From: Alteribacter populi
GTDB lineage: Bacteria; Bacillota; Bacilli; Bacillales; Salisediminibacteriaceae
Length of the DNA stretch: 64,000 nucleotides
Reading direction: 5' to 3'
NCBI RefSeq assembly: GCF_002352765.1
Contig: NZ_KZ293963.1
Location: 3,870,559-3,934,558, forward strand
In this document: piece by piece, positions 27,298 through 35,819 of the stretch
How positions within the stretch are numbered: the stretch's first letter is position 1
How the letters are laid out: each line of letters starts with the position of its first letter
Notes under the pieces: model-generated
Told to the model about the DNA's origin: nothing
The model's input: the letters and a program-made list of their open reading frames with translations, nothing else
Database searches by the model: none
Program-made: the position numbers and the translations under genes

Positions 27298-27648
27298 GGA
27301 AAGAATTTATAAGAGGACAGCTACCTTCCCATCGCTCGTCTCAAGGGAAAAGTATCCTTGAGACTTTAAAACATGCGAGCTGGCGCTGTTTTTAATAAAA
27401 GACCGCTATGCGTTTTTTCTTAGAAAGTCTCCAGGCGTCATCGATTCGTGTCAAATAGCTGCCCGATCAAAAGTAAATGCGTTTTTATCGTCAGAACATT
27501 GGCCTGTTGACGATAGGCCAGCATCTTGCGCTTTTTTTAAAGATTCATGACGCACCGGTAGCGCGGTTTTAAAAGCTTGTCAGAAGGGAATGATAGAACT
27601 ACCTGAAACCCTTTATTTTCTAAGTGTCTAATTAAGGAGGTCAAATAA
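27298..27648. other. Gene-free stretch with several hairpins
   Basis: No gene is seen. It contains an inverted repeat GTCTCAAGG / CCTTGAGAC (27338-27365) and further short inverted segments around 27485-27545. The last 15 bases carry the AAGGAGG of the next gene. Confidence 0.45.
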
Positions 27649-27789
27649 ATGCTATGGACAATTATTGGTATTTTGATTGTACTTTGGTTATTCGGCCTGT
27701 TACTTGATTTGGCGGGCGGTATTGTTCATCTTCTGCTTGTGATCGCGCTTATTGTATTGATCGTAAAAATGATTCGCGGAAGATCATAG
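27649..27789 (+). CDS. Lmo0937/DUF5670-type small membrane protein
   Basis: A 46-residue peptide starting MLWTIIGILIVLWLFGLLLD with two hydrophobic segments separated by LAGGIVH, ending KMIRGRS. This is the typical length and pattern of the Lmo0937 (DUF5670) family of tiny membrane proteins, which are often stress-induced in Firmicutes but have no known function. AAGGAGG precedes the ATG. A terminator follows. Confidence 0.85.
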   Translation: MLWTIIGILIVLWLFGLLLDLAGGIVHLLLVIALIVLIVKMIRGRS

Positions 27790-27815
27790 TAAATTCATTA
27801 TAAAAATGAGGCATG

Positions 27816-27851
27816 AGATCCAAAAGGGTATAACCTGTTTGGGTCTTTTTA
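27816..27851 (+). terminator. Terminator after the DUF5670 gene
   Basis: Imperfect stem GATCCAAA.. / ..TTTGGGTC followed by TTTTTATTT. Confidence 0.7.
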
Positions 27852-28060
27852 TTTGTAGAGAGTAAATCCTAGAAGAGAAGTAAATACTGCTTTGATCGCA
27901 TGAACGAAAAATCATTTAACCTTCCTGAGATGACATCGTTTATGTTTCTATTATTTCCTAACTCCAAAATGAGAGTTCATCTTTCCTATACATTTGTGCA
28001 GTCACAAGTCGGACATGTTGAATATGCTAATGGAAGAGAGCATGTTCGGAGGGATACAAA

Positions 28061-28204
28061 GTGATAGGGAGAATCATTTGGTTGATTCTATTATTGTGGG
28101 CTGTTGCGATTTTAGTTAGTGTTATTGGAGGATTTGTGCAAGTAATAATCGTGATCGCACTTCTCTACTTCATCTTTCGAGTCTTTAGTCATGTGGGGAA
28201 GTAG
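28061..28204 (+). CDS. Second Lmo0937-like small membrane protein
   Basis: A 47-residue peptide with GTG start behind GGAGGGA. It reads MIGRIIWLILLLWAVAILVS, then IGGFVQVIIVIALLYFIFRVF and a short basic end. The two-helix layout with a central GG matches the preceding DUF5670 peptide, so it is likely a divergent paralogue. Function unknown. Confidence 0.7.
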   Translation: MIGRIIWLILLLWAVAILVSVIGGFVQVIIVIALLYFIFRVFSHVGK

Positions 28205-28228
28205 AGCCTGAAGGTACAGATATTAATC

Positions 28229-28352
28229 ACCTTGTATACAGGTGGGGGTATATTGACAAACTAAAAACAGTGCTCTAACATACATGTAGGGGTATCTAAA
28301 TTGAGATCCCCTATTTTTACAGCCGTAAATATCCCCCTGTAGGTATAAGGGT
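28229..28352. repeat. Imperfect long inverted repeat
   Basis: The left part (28229-28256, with CCTTGTATACAGGTGGGGGT) is roughly complementary to the right part (28324-28352, with ATATCCCCCTGTAGG), and a small hairpin with bulge (AGGGG-ATCT / AGAT-CCCCT) lies between. It could be a small mobile-element relic. It does not code. Confidence 0.45.
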
Positions 28353-28362
28353 TCGAGGGACA

Positions 28363-28437
28363 AAAGTTCAAGGGACAGTCCCCGCACAATTAAGCAGCAA
28401 AAGTTCGGGGGACAGTCCCCGCACAATTTTGGATAGA
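28363..28437. repeat. Two tandem copies of the GGGACAGTCCCC hairpin unit
   Basis: Units AAAGTTCAAGGGACAGTCCC and AAAGTTCGGGGGACAGTCCC, each followed by CGCACAATT, lie about 45 bases apart. They share the core of the hairpins at 4148 and 35820. Confidence 0.75.
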
Positions 28438-28508
28438 CTAAATTGTGATTGATTTTTTTGTTAAGGTATTTTATTTAATTAAGTAAAGTGATGAGAGGGG
28501 GAGTTTAT

Positions 28509-30191
28509 TTGAAGAGGTTGAAGCATTGGTTTCCTTTATTTGATACGTTATCATCATATAATATTCAGCGTGATTTACGAGGAGATGTGAATGCGGGATT
28601 GATTGTGGCGATTATGCTGATTCCTCAAGGGATGGCTTATGCGATGCTTGCGGGATTGCCGCCTGTAATCGGCTTATATGCATCGACAGTTCCAATTCTT
28701 ATTTATGCCTTGTTCGGGACGTCGAAACAGCTGGCAGTTGGTCCTGTGGCGATGGTTTCTTTGCTCGTTTTTTCTGGTGTTTCTGGATTGGCCGAGCCCG
28801 GATCAAGTGAATACGTATCGCTTGTCTTTCTGCTGGCTCTCATGGTTGGTGTGATCCAGCTATTAATGGGGGTATTGAAGCTTGGCGTTGTGACGAAATT
28901 CATTTCCCATGCTGTTATAAGTGGATTTACGTCTGCTGCAGCAGTGATCATTGGCTTTAGTCAAATGAAGCATTTATTAGGGATTGAGTTGGCGGCGTCA
29001 AACAATGTCTTTCTTATTACCGGAGAAATAGTCACCCGGCTAAACGACATTCACTTGCCAACACTCTACATTGGGTTAGGAAGTATTTTGTTATTAGTTG
29101 TACTTAAAAAAAAGCTAAAAAACTTTCCAGGTCCATTAGTCGTTGTTGTTTTAAGTATGGTTACAATTTTTGTGTTCAGCCTTGATCAAATAGGTGTGGC
29201 CATTATTAGAGAGGTGCCAGCGGGATTACCACCACTTTGGTTCCCCCCTTTGGAGAGCACTCTTGTTATGGCTCTTCTCCCGACTGCCATTGCGATTTCG
29301 ATCATTGGTTTTGTCGAGTCTTATGCGATGGCAAATGTAATCGCTACAAAAGAAAAATACCACGTCCACCCGAATCGTGAACTATCAGGGCTAGGATTAT
29401 CAAACATTGGCGCTTCGTTTTTTTCTGGATATCCGGTTACAGGAGGCTTTTCACGTTCAGCTGTAAACTATGAAGCAGGGGCAAAAACTCCGTTAGCATC
29501 TGTTATTACCGCTATTCTTATCTTGATTACGCTGCAGTTTTTTACGTCTTGGTTTTATTATTTGCCTCAAGCAGTTTTAGCTGCGATTATTCTAGTTGCA
29601 GTGTATAATTTAATAGATGTAAAAGAAGCCGTTTATCTTTGGAAGGTGAAACGGATGGATGGGATTACGCTTGCCGTTACCTTTTTTTCGACTTTATCTT
29701 TTGGTATTGAATGGGGAATAGGGATCGGTGTGATTTTCTCACTCCTCGTCTTTTTATATCAAAGCAGTAACCCTCATATTGCAGAGCTTGGGTACGTACC
29801 TGAACTGAGGAGTTATCGAAATGTAAACCGTTTTAAGGAAACGATACGTGAAGCCCACATAATAATCATACGTATTGATTCTCCGCTGTATTTTGCTAAT
29901 ATGGAAGTTATTAAACGTTTTCTTCGTAATCAGTTACAAAAAAAGCCTAGTGTGGAACAGGTTGTCCTTGATTTTTCCGGAGTCAATAACATGGATGCTA
30001 TCGCTTTAGTTAAACTAGAAGAGTGGATCCGTACAGAGAGAGATCATCATCAGAGATCCACAACGCTAGTAAATGTGAAAGGTCCGGTGCGAGATATGCT
30101 GAGTAAAGCAGGATGGACCTACAAATTTGGTGAACATATACAATATCCAACGCTTGAAATGGCGGTGGATGACTTAAGAGCAAAATTTTAA
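28509..30191 (+). CDS. SulP-family anion transporter (possible bicarbonate or sulfate uptake)
   Basis: About 560 residues. TTG at 28509 is preferred because GGGGGAG lies five bases upstream and the family begins with KRLKHWFPLF; an in-frame ATG at 28488 lies before that ribosome site. It has the SulP signature RGDVNAGLIVAIMLIPQGMA, about 10-12 membrane segments, GYPVTGGFSRSAVNYEAGAK, and a C-terminal STAS domain (residues about 440-555, VVLDFSGVNNMDAIALVKLE). The carbonic anhydrase gene follows 34 bases after the stop, which supports bicarbonate as substrate, as for cyanobacterial BicA. Substrate remains inferred. Confidence 0.9.
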   Translation: MKRLKHWFPLFDTLSSYNIQRDLRGDVNAGLIVAIMLIPQGMAYAMLAGLPPVIGLYASTVPILIYALFGTSKQLAVGPVAMVSLLVFSGVSGLAEPGSSEYVSLVFLLALMVGVIQLLMGVLKLGVVTKFISHAVISGFTSAAAVIIGFSQMKHLLGIELAASNNVFLITGEIVTRLNDIHLPTLYIGLGSILLLVVLKKKLKNFPGPLVVVVLSMVTIFVFSLDQIGVAIIREVPAGLPPLWFPPLESTLVMALLPTAIAISIIGFVESYAMANVIATKEKYHVHPNRELSGLGLSNIGASFFSGYPVTGGFSRSAVNYEAGAKTPLASVITAILILITLQFFTSWFYYLPQAVLAAIILVAVYNLIDVKEAVYLWKVKRMDGITLAVTFFSTLSFGIEWGIGIGVIFSLLVFLYQSSNPHIAELGYVPELRSYRNVNRFKETIREAHIIIIRIDSPLYFANMEVIKRFLRNQLQKKPSVEQVVLDFSGVNNMDAIALVKLEEWIRTERDHHQRSTTLVNVKGPVRDMLSKAGWTYKFGEHIQYPTLEMAVDDLRAKF

Positions 30192-30225
30192 TGTTAATTA
30201 TCAAAAGGTGAAGGAGAGGTTTGGC

Positions 30226-30858
30226 ATGGAGTTAAGAGATTTGAAACAAAAAAATATTAATTTTCAAAAGAAATGGCTAAAAGATGATCCTCATTTTTTT
30301 GAAAAAATGAAGGAAGGACAGGACCCAGATTTTCTCGTAGTCGCATGTAGTGATTCACGTGTGTGTCCGACAACGATTACAGATATGCCACCAGGGCACA
30401 TGTTTATTCATCGCAACATTGCAAATCAAGTCGTTGAAAGCGATGAGAGCTTCGAAGCAAGTCTTTATTATGCGCTTGTTCATTTGAAGGTAAAATATAT
30501 CCTGATTAAAGGTCATACAGGCTGTGGTGGAGTACAAGCTGCTTGGGATCATAATGAAGAAGACGGATTGAAAAGTTGGCTTGCCCATGTGAAAAACAGT
30601 CTCCCAACCGACCGTGAAAGCCGCGATTGGACTCCTGAGAAGCTGTCTAAATTTAATGTTCTTCATCAAGTGGAAAAACTAAAAGAACATCCGGTTTATC
30701 AAAAGTATGGAGAAGGTGTTCCTATTATTGGTGCTTTGTTTGATTTAGGTAGCGGAGAGCTGGACGTGTTCGATCTTGATACGTTGACTAACGATTCCTC
30801 AGCATTGAACGAAGTAAAAGATCGTCTATCGAACAACGCCACACGTGAAGCTAGGTAG
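30226..30858 (+). CDS. Beta-class carbonic anhydrase
   Basis: A 210-residue beta-carbonic anhydrase. ATG at 30226 has AGGAGAGG upstream and is preferred over GTG at 30208. Zinc ligands are visible: Cys in VVACSDSRV, the Asp-Arg dyad beside it, and His/Cys in KGHTGCGGV. GHMFIHRNIANQV is also typical. It interconverts carbon dioxide and bicarbonate. Coupling to a SulP transporter suggests a dissolved inorganic carbon or pH-homeostasis unit, useful in alkaline habitats. Confidence 0.93.
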   Translation: MELRDLKQKNINFQKKWLKDDPHFFEKMKEGQDPDFLVVACSDSRVCPTTITDMPPGHMFIHRNIANQVVESDESFEASLYYALVHLKVKYILIKGHTGCGGVQAAWDHNEEDGLKSWLAHVKNSLPTDRESRDWTPEKLSKFNVLHQVEKLKEHPVYQKYGEGVPIIGALFDLGSGELDVFDLDTLTNDSSALNEVKDRLSNNATREAR

Positions 30859-30873
30859 TCAGGAGGAAGCACG

Positions 30874-31437
30874 ATGACTGGAAAACGATTTAATCCAGAA
30901 AAAGCAGATCGACTTCTCGACCCGAAACGAAAAGCGTTAATTGATGCAGAATGGGTCGCGGAGCTACTATCATTAAAAGCTGATGATCCAGCAGCAGATC
31001 TCGGAGCGGGAAATGGTTACTTTACCCTGCCATTGGCAAAACGAACCTCCAATGATGTTTATGCTGTCGATGTCGAGCCGGAAATGCTCGGACTCCTTGG
31101 CGTACGAGCTCAGGAGGCAGGCTATGAAAATATCGGATTGATTGAGTCCGACCTAGAGGAAATCCCACTTCCGGATCAATGTATAACGGGTTTAGTTGCG
31201 GCGTTTGTCATGCATGAAGTTCCAGATCGGGTAAGAGCCTTCAAAGAGATGAAGCGATTGCTAAAAACTAGCGGAAAAGCTATTGTTATTGAGTGGAAGA
31301 AAGAGCAATTTGAGATGGGGCCACCGCTGTCTGAACGTCTTGAATCAGACATCTTAATTCATGACATCGAAGCAAGTGGGATGACTGTAAATAAGGTCCA
31401 CAATCTTGATCACGTCTATGTTATTGAAGCTAAATAA
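30874..31437 (+). CDS. Class I SAM-dependent methyltransferase
   Basis: A 187-residue methyltransferase with motif I AADLGAGNGYFTLPLA, an acidic residue after beta-2 (VYAVDVEPEML) and motif III-like ERL/VHEVPDRVRAFKEMKRLLK. It belongs to the UbiE/Methyltransf_11 type. The substrate cannot be read. AGGAGG precedes the ATG, 16 bases after the carbonic anhydrase stop, and a terminator follows, so SulP, carbonic anhydrase and this gene form one operon. Confidence 0.88.
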   Translation: MTGKRFNPEKADRLLDPKRKALIDAEWVAELLSLKADDPAADLGAGNGYFTLPLAKRTSNDVYAVDVEPEMLGLLGVRAQEAGYENIGLIESDLEEIPLPDQCITGLVAAFVMHEVPDRVRAFKEMKRLLKTSGKAIVIEWKKEQFEMGPPLSERLESDILIHDIEASGMTVNKVHNLDHVYVIEAK

Positions 31438-31447
31438 GGAACAGCCC

Positions 31448-31479
31448 AACCTCCCAGTAATTATGCTGGGAGGTTTTTG
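31448..31479 (+). terminator. Terminator of the SulP operon
   Basis: Ten-bp stem AACCTCCCAG / CTGGGAGGTT with an eight-base loop and T residues. Between here and 31731 no gene is seen. Confidence 0.92.
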
Positions 31480-31731
31480 TGCTACAGGCAGTCGCTTTCC
31501 CTCCCTGCTCTCTTATTTCAAAGAAAGTCGTAAATCTACCTTCACATAGAGCATAACCAAAAAAGCTTGAGTCTGCCGACTGCAAAATGTTCATCTTACC
31601 CAGATTACCTATTAGTACTAACGTCCATATAAATACGAAATCCTCTTATCTTTAGGGAGTTTGCCGTGTCTTACGGACAGCTGTCACATACATTAACACT
31701 AGCGACAAAGTAATCTAAAGGAGTAGGGGAA

Positions 31732-32820
31732 ATGGCGAATAACCAGTTGGGCATTTTTGTTACGCACAATATCATTAGGAAAATGCTAGATCAGTCCGCT
31801 CCGGATCGGGATATGGATATCGTGAGGGCAAATGAAGGTTTTGGAATGAACATGATTTACTTTTCAAGAAAAGATATTGATTACGAAAAGAATAGAGTGT
31901 TAGGGACTTATTTTAATCAAAATCAGAAAAAGTGGGAGCAAAGAGAATTTTCTTTCCCAACCTTACTTTATCGAAGGGTAGGAGGTTTGAAAAAAACACA
32001 AAATAAGAAGCTGCAAGCGTTTCTTAGAAAAAACAACGTTCGCTTTGTTAATTACATTGACGGCTTTAACAAATGGGAGATGTATCAGGTTCTAAGTAAG
32101 AATTCATCGCTGAATGTACATCTTCCTAATACTAAGCTGTATCGAAATCCTATAGATTTAAGCGTGATGATCGCAAAGTATAAACACGTTTATTTAAAAG
32201 GGGTCAAAGGCGGAAAAGGGCGACAAGTCATGAGTGTAAAAAAAGTAGGAAGAAGCTATGAATGCTGTTATTTTCGTAAGCGATTAAGAAGAATTCGCCT
32301 GAGGCATTTTCATTTACTCATTCGAAAAATTAAGCAATTTTACAAAGGTCAACCGTTTATCATTCAACAGCCGATTCAACTTTTGAAACTCAAAGGACGC
32401 CTGTTAGACATACGAGCGGAAGTGCAGCGTGATGGAAAAAACAATCTTCAAGTAGTAGGCGAGTGTATGCGGTGGGGTAACGCGCGTTCACCGATTACCA
32501 CTCATGCAAATAGTTATCCATTAGAAACGTTTTTAAGAAAAAACTTGCGATATAGAGAGAAAGACGTGAAGAGGCTACAAAAGAAAATCAAGCGGGTGGT
32601 TACGAATGTGAGTCGCGAATTGGATTTGAAATACGGAAGTGTTGGTGAAATCGGTGTGGACTTAGGCTTGGATCGACGTGGAAGGCTTTGGCTTATTGAG
32701 TGCAACTCCAGAAGTTCGAAGGTCTCTCTTGAAAAAGCTTACGGCCGTGAAAAGAGACGTGAAGCCTATAAAATGCTATTAGCATACACGCAACGGATGT
32801 TGAAAGGGGGGACGGTGTAA
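31732..32820 (+). CDS. YheC/YheD-family spore coat-associated ATP-grasp protein, copy 1
   Basis: A 362-residue protein of the YheC/YheD family. It begins with GIFVTHNIIRKML, has a middle PTLLYRRVGG and FVNYIDGFNKWEMYQVL, and an ATP-grasp-like half with YLKGVKGGKGRQVMSV, DIRAEVQRDG and DLGLDRRGRLWLIECNSRSS. Family members in B. subtilis are associated with the spore coat; the ATP-grasp fold suggests a ligase acting on a carboxylate, but no reaction is known. AAAGGAG precedes the ATG. The next gene starts at the base after its stop. The protein is strongly basic. Confidence 0.9.
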   Translation: MANNQLGIFVTHNIIRKMLDQSAPDRDMDIVRANEGFGMNMIYFSRKDIDYEKNRVLGTYFNQNQKKWEQREFSFPTLLYRRVGGLKKTQNKKLQAFLRKNNVRFVNYIDGFNKWEMYQVLSKNSSLNVHLPNTKLYRNPIDLSVMIAKYKHVYLKGVKGGKGRQVMSVKKVGRSYECCYFRKRLRRIRLRHFHLLIRKIKQFYKGQPFIIQQPIQLLKLKGRLLDIRAEVQRDGKNNLQVVGECMRWGNARSPITTHANSYPLETFLRKNLRYREKDVKRLQKKIKRVVTNVSRELDLKYGSVGEIGVDLGLDRRGRLWLIECNSRSSKVSLEKAYGREKRREAYKMLLAYTQRMLKGGTV

Positions 32821-33933
32821 GTGACTACAAAGCAATACAAACCATTGATTGGTGCATTCATTACTACAAAAGGGATTCGGCGGTTAAATAAACAAAAAGC
32901 GTCAAAGAAAAACCGATTGCTTCTTCGTGCTAGTAGAATAGCAAAAGTAAATTTATATTATTTTTGTTTTCGAGACATTGATATGAAGACAAAAACGATT
33001 GAAGGAACTTATTATAACGAGCACTTAAAAAAATGGAAAAAAGCTTCTTTTCCATTTCCGGACTTATTTTATAACCGAAAAAGAAGAGGATTAGAGAACA
33101 GGAAATACCATACTCTTAAACGTGCACTACTTAAAAGTGGAACACAGTTTATCAATACAAGAGACGGGTTTGATAAATGGGATGTGCATAAGAGATTAAG
33201 CGAAAGCAGTGAAATAAAGGAACACATTCCAGCTACGAGTCTCTTCTCTTCCAAAGAAAAGCTAAAAGAAATGCTGAATGAAGAGGAGGGCTCAGTCTAT
33301 CTTAAGGGCGTAAATGCAAGCCTCGGAAATGAGATCATGAGAGTTGAGAAAACCACTTCAGGTACTTATACGATAAGTACGTATGTAAAGCAGGTTTTCA
33401 CAAAAAAAGTAGATAATGACTCGTCTCTTATTAAAGAAATTCATCGTTTCTTTGGACCTTTTTTACGACATGTGATCATTCAAAAAAGAATTGACCTCTT
33501 TCAAGTAGAAGGGTGTCTTGTAGATTTTCGGGCAGAAGTTCAAAAGAAAAAGAATGACTCGATCGTTGTTTCCGGAGTTGTTGCAAGAATAGGGAAACCC
33601 GGATCCCCGATTACTTCAAAGACGAGCGAGGACCACTATATGACAATCGAAGAGTTTATTAAACGCTATTATTCTCATGATCATAACTTAAAATCCCAAA
33701 TAAATGGTTTTCTTAAAAAAGTCTATGAAGCAGTAGAACAAGAATATGGTCGTTTTGCTGAGTTGGGGATCGATATCGGTCTAGATCAAGAAGGTCGGCT
33801 CTGGCTGATTGAATGTAATGGAACATCTGGAAAATCGGCCTTTTGCAACGCATATGACGGGAGAAAAAGACTTCGAGCCTTTACTCGACCACTGTTGTAT
33901 GGAAAGAATGTATTGAAAAAAGCAAGGGTGTAA
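32821..33933 (+). CDS. YheC/YheD-family protein, copy 2
   Basis: A 370-residue paralogue of the preceding gene with GTG directly after its stop codon. Same order of motifs: GAFITTKGIRRLNK, PDLFYNRKRRGL, FINTRDGFDKWDVHKRL, YLKGVNASLGNEIMRV, DFRAEVQKKK, RIGKPGSPITS and DIGLDQEGRLWLIECNGTSG. The Lys, Asp and Asn/Glu positions expected for nucleotide and metal binding in the C-terminal half are retained. Clearly translationally coupled to copy 1. Confidence 0.9.
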   Translation: MTTKQYKPLIGAFITTKGIRRLNKQKASKKNRLLLRASRIAKVNLYYFCFRDIDMKTKTIEGTYYNEHLKKWKKASFPFPDLFYNRKRRGLENRKYHTLKRALLKSGTQFINTRDGFDKWDVHKRLSESSEIKEHIPATSLFSSKEKLKEMLNEEEGSVYLKGVNASLGNEIMRVEKTTSGTYTISTYVKQVFTKKVDNDSSLIKEIHRFFGPFLRHVIIQKRIDLFQVEGCLVDFRAEVQKKKNDSIVVSGVVARIGKPGSPITSKTSEDHYMTIEEFIKRYYSHDHNLKSQINGFLKKVYEAVEQEYGRFAELGIDIGLDQEGRLWLIECNGTSGKSAFCNAYDGRKRLRAFTRPLLYGKNVLKKARV

Positions 33934-33983
33934 CCTCGTAGGACACTTGTTTCAATACCTTTGGTTACTAGAAAAACAATAGT

Positions 33984-34203
33984 AGAGGATGTTCAAAAAG
34001 TCCGCTAAAAATAGCTGTCGGAGAACAGGATCTCCTGCTAAATAACGCCACGTCCTGTGGCGAACGCAGAAGTCACTCCATCCTTGGGAAGCTCGTTGGC
34101 TCATTTCTCGCTCCTAAACGTATTAAAACCATACGATTGGGTGCTCGAAAACTTCGCCACCTCGACCTACTCGGCGCTTATTATGCTCCTTTTTGAACAC
34201 GCA
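33984..34203. repeat. MITE-like element between YheC/YheD copies 2 and 3
   Basis: About 220 bp bounded by perfect 11-base inverted ends TGTTCAAAAAG (33990-34000) and CTTTTTGAACA (34189-34199), inside AGAGGA at the left and CGCAA at the right. It has no gene of its own, but a chance open frame through it extends the next coding region upstream. Its edges match a shorter remnant at 1414-1474. Elements of this kind are, from memory, common in Bacillus genomes. Confidence 0.75.
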
Positions 34204-34230
34204 ATAGAAAGGAAGAGAGGAGTTTGTTTG

Positions 34231-35379
34231 ATGGATTCAACGAATGAAGAAAAGATTTCAATCGGAGTTTTCGTTAGGAGGGGAGTCATTAAGAAGTTTC
34301 TGCAACAAACCCCGATTGCCAAATATGCAGAATTACATGAAGCAAATGAAGTCGTAAAGGCAAATCTTTTTTTCTTTTCTAGAGATGGACTGAAGGGGAA
34401 GGCTGGAAAAATTCTCGGTGTTTTTTTCAATAAACGGAATGCCAAATGGAGTATGAAACAATTTTCATATCCTCATGTTGTTTACAGTAGAAAATCTGGG
34501 GGGTTAGCTGGGAAAAAAAACAGACAGTATCGTCGGGAGTTCCAGATAAGAAAAGTGATTTGGTGGAGTTCTCACCGACGGTACAACAAGTGGGATGTCT
34601 TCGAAAAACTAGCAAATGATCCAAATATCAAAAGATACCTTCCTATTACGAATAAGTATAAAGAAATATCACAGTTAATACCCATGTTTAAAAAGTACAG
34701 TTCTGTTTACTTAAAATCAGCACGTGGGACAGGGGGCGGAGGAGTCATAAGAATTCGTCCGGAACCTGGTGGGGGTTATGAGTGGAGTCAGCACGGTTCA
34801 GAATTAATTACGAAAAAATTGCTTACGTTAAAGGAATTATCTCAAGAAATAGCACGATTTTACCGAAAAAGAGAAATCATTTTTCAAGAGGGTATTAATC
34901 TTTTGTCAATGGGCGGAAGACTAGTTGACTTTCGGGGAGATCTTCAGAAGAATGGGAAGAATCAATTGTACTATAGTTATATCAATGCTCGCATTGGAGA
35001 AGAGGGCTCGCCTATCGCTTCCCGTACAACAGCGGAACGCAAGGTGTTATTTGATGAATTTATCGAGCAATACATGAATGGAGATTGGGGCAACAAAGAG
35101 AAATTAAGAAGAAGAGTGCATCATTTCTTGCGGACAACCTACACAACGATGGAAAAATATTATGGTCCTCTGGGAGAACTGGGCATTGACTTTGGAATTG
35201 ATCATAATTGGAAGATTTGGCTTATCGAATGTAATAAAACACCTCATCGAAAGAATTTAAAGTATTTGTACCCGCGTGATCAACGAATTTCAGTGTGGGT
35301 AAGAGCATTGGAGTATTCGAAGTACCTCTACCAACGGCAATTGAAGAGTAAAGCTGTGGAACGTGATAAGGTAAAATAA
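34231..35379 (+). CDS. YheC/YheD-family protein, copy 3
   Basis: About 382 residues from ATG 34231. This start is chosen because GAGGAG lies eight bases before it and because the longer frame upstream is only the repeat element read through. Motifs: IGVFVRRGVIKKFL, PHVVYSRKSGGL, YNKWDVFEKLA, YLKSARGTGGGGVIRI, DFRGDLQKNG, RIGEEGSPIAS and DFGIDHNWKIWLIECNKTPH. It keeps the same order as copies 1 and 2 but is more diverged, and is separated from them by a MITE-like element, so it may have its own promoter. Confidence 0.88.
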   Translation: MDSTNEEKISIGVFVRRGVIKKFLQQTPIAKYAELHEANEVVKANLFFFSRDGLKGKAGKILGVFFNKRNAKWSMKQFSYPHVVYSRKSGGLAGKKNRQYRREFQIRKVIWWSSHRRYNKWDVFEKLANDPNIKRYLPITNKYKEISQLIPMFKKYSSVYLKSARGTGGGGVIRIRPEPGGGYEWSQHGSELITKKLLTLKELSQEIARFYRKREIIFQEGINLLSMGGRLVDFRGDLQKNGKNQLYYSYINARIGEEGSPIASRTTAERKVLFDEFIEQYMNGDWGNKEKLRRRVHHFLRTTYTTMEKYYGPLGELGIDFGIDHNWKIWLIECNKTPHRKNLKYLYPRDQRISVWVRALEYSKYLYQRQLKSKAVERDKVK

Positions 35380-35398
35380 AGAAGTGCAGTGAATGAGG

Positions 35399-35427
35399 TT
35401 GACAAACAAGAAGGATCTGATTACAAT
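35399..35427 (+). promoter_or_regulatory. Sigma-A promoter of the T-box leader
   Basis: TTGACA (35399-35404), 17-base spacer, TACAAT (35422-35427). It lies immediately before the T-box leader and starts only 20 bases after the YheC/YheD copy 3 stop. Confidence 0.85.
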
Positions 35428-35439
35428 ATTAATTATCAA

Positions 35440-35806
35440 AGAGATTACTTTATTGCTTAAAAGCGTTTAAGTGAAGAAGTGCGAAAAAGAAAATAATAGA
35501 TTATCGTAAAGCAACGAAGTAATGTAGGCAAAAGCAGCATCAGAGACTGAGTGGAAGCTGAGAACTCAGGCTAGGCCGTACATGAATTACACTGCTTAAA
35601 GTAACAATACGGTAATCGACCTGATTGAGTGGACAAAGACAGTGCTGAACAGAAGAGCTGAGAGTAGAGTTTAGGTTTTTGATTAGAAGAGAAGAGGACG
35701 TGGCAAACCTCCTCTAAGTGAGAAAGGTAGTCAGCTAATGTCTTGTCAAATAGGGTGGTAACGCGGAACTTCTCCGTCCCTAACGAGGACTGAGAAGGTT
35801 TTTTGT
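35440..35806 (+). promoter_or_regulatory. T-box leader, probable Tyr specifier, with terminator
   Basis: The leader has the conserved T-box sequence AGGGTGGTAACGCGG at 35752-35766, followed by a terminator hairpin (35767-35800, arms AACTTCTC..GTCC / GGAC..GAGAAGGTT) and T residues. Upstream are a long stem I region and AGCTGAGA-like distal elements. The likely specifier is TAC (tyrosine) at 35588-35590, within GAATTACAC, followed by A as is usual. Uncharged tRNA-Tyr would then stabilise the antiterminator and allow transcription of the NhaC-type gene. T-box identity is firm; the specifier is inferred by eye. Confidence 0.9.
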
Positions 35807-35819
35807 GTTCACCAAAAGT

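Noticed and set aside
27298..27648. Possible small RNA or attC-like site after NOS
   Set aside because: Only short inverted repeats were seen; no promoter or terminator pair supports an RNA gene, and no integron core site is present.
34057..34230. N-terminal extension of the third YheC/YheD gene
   Set aside because: It is a read-through of the MITE-like repeat; homologues start near the ATG at 34231, which has the ribosome site.
35440..35750. Possible tRNA or other structured RNA upstream of the NhaC-type gene
   Set aside because: The AGGGTGGTAACGCGG element and terminator identify a T-box leader instead.
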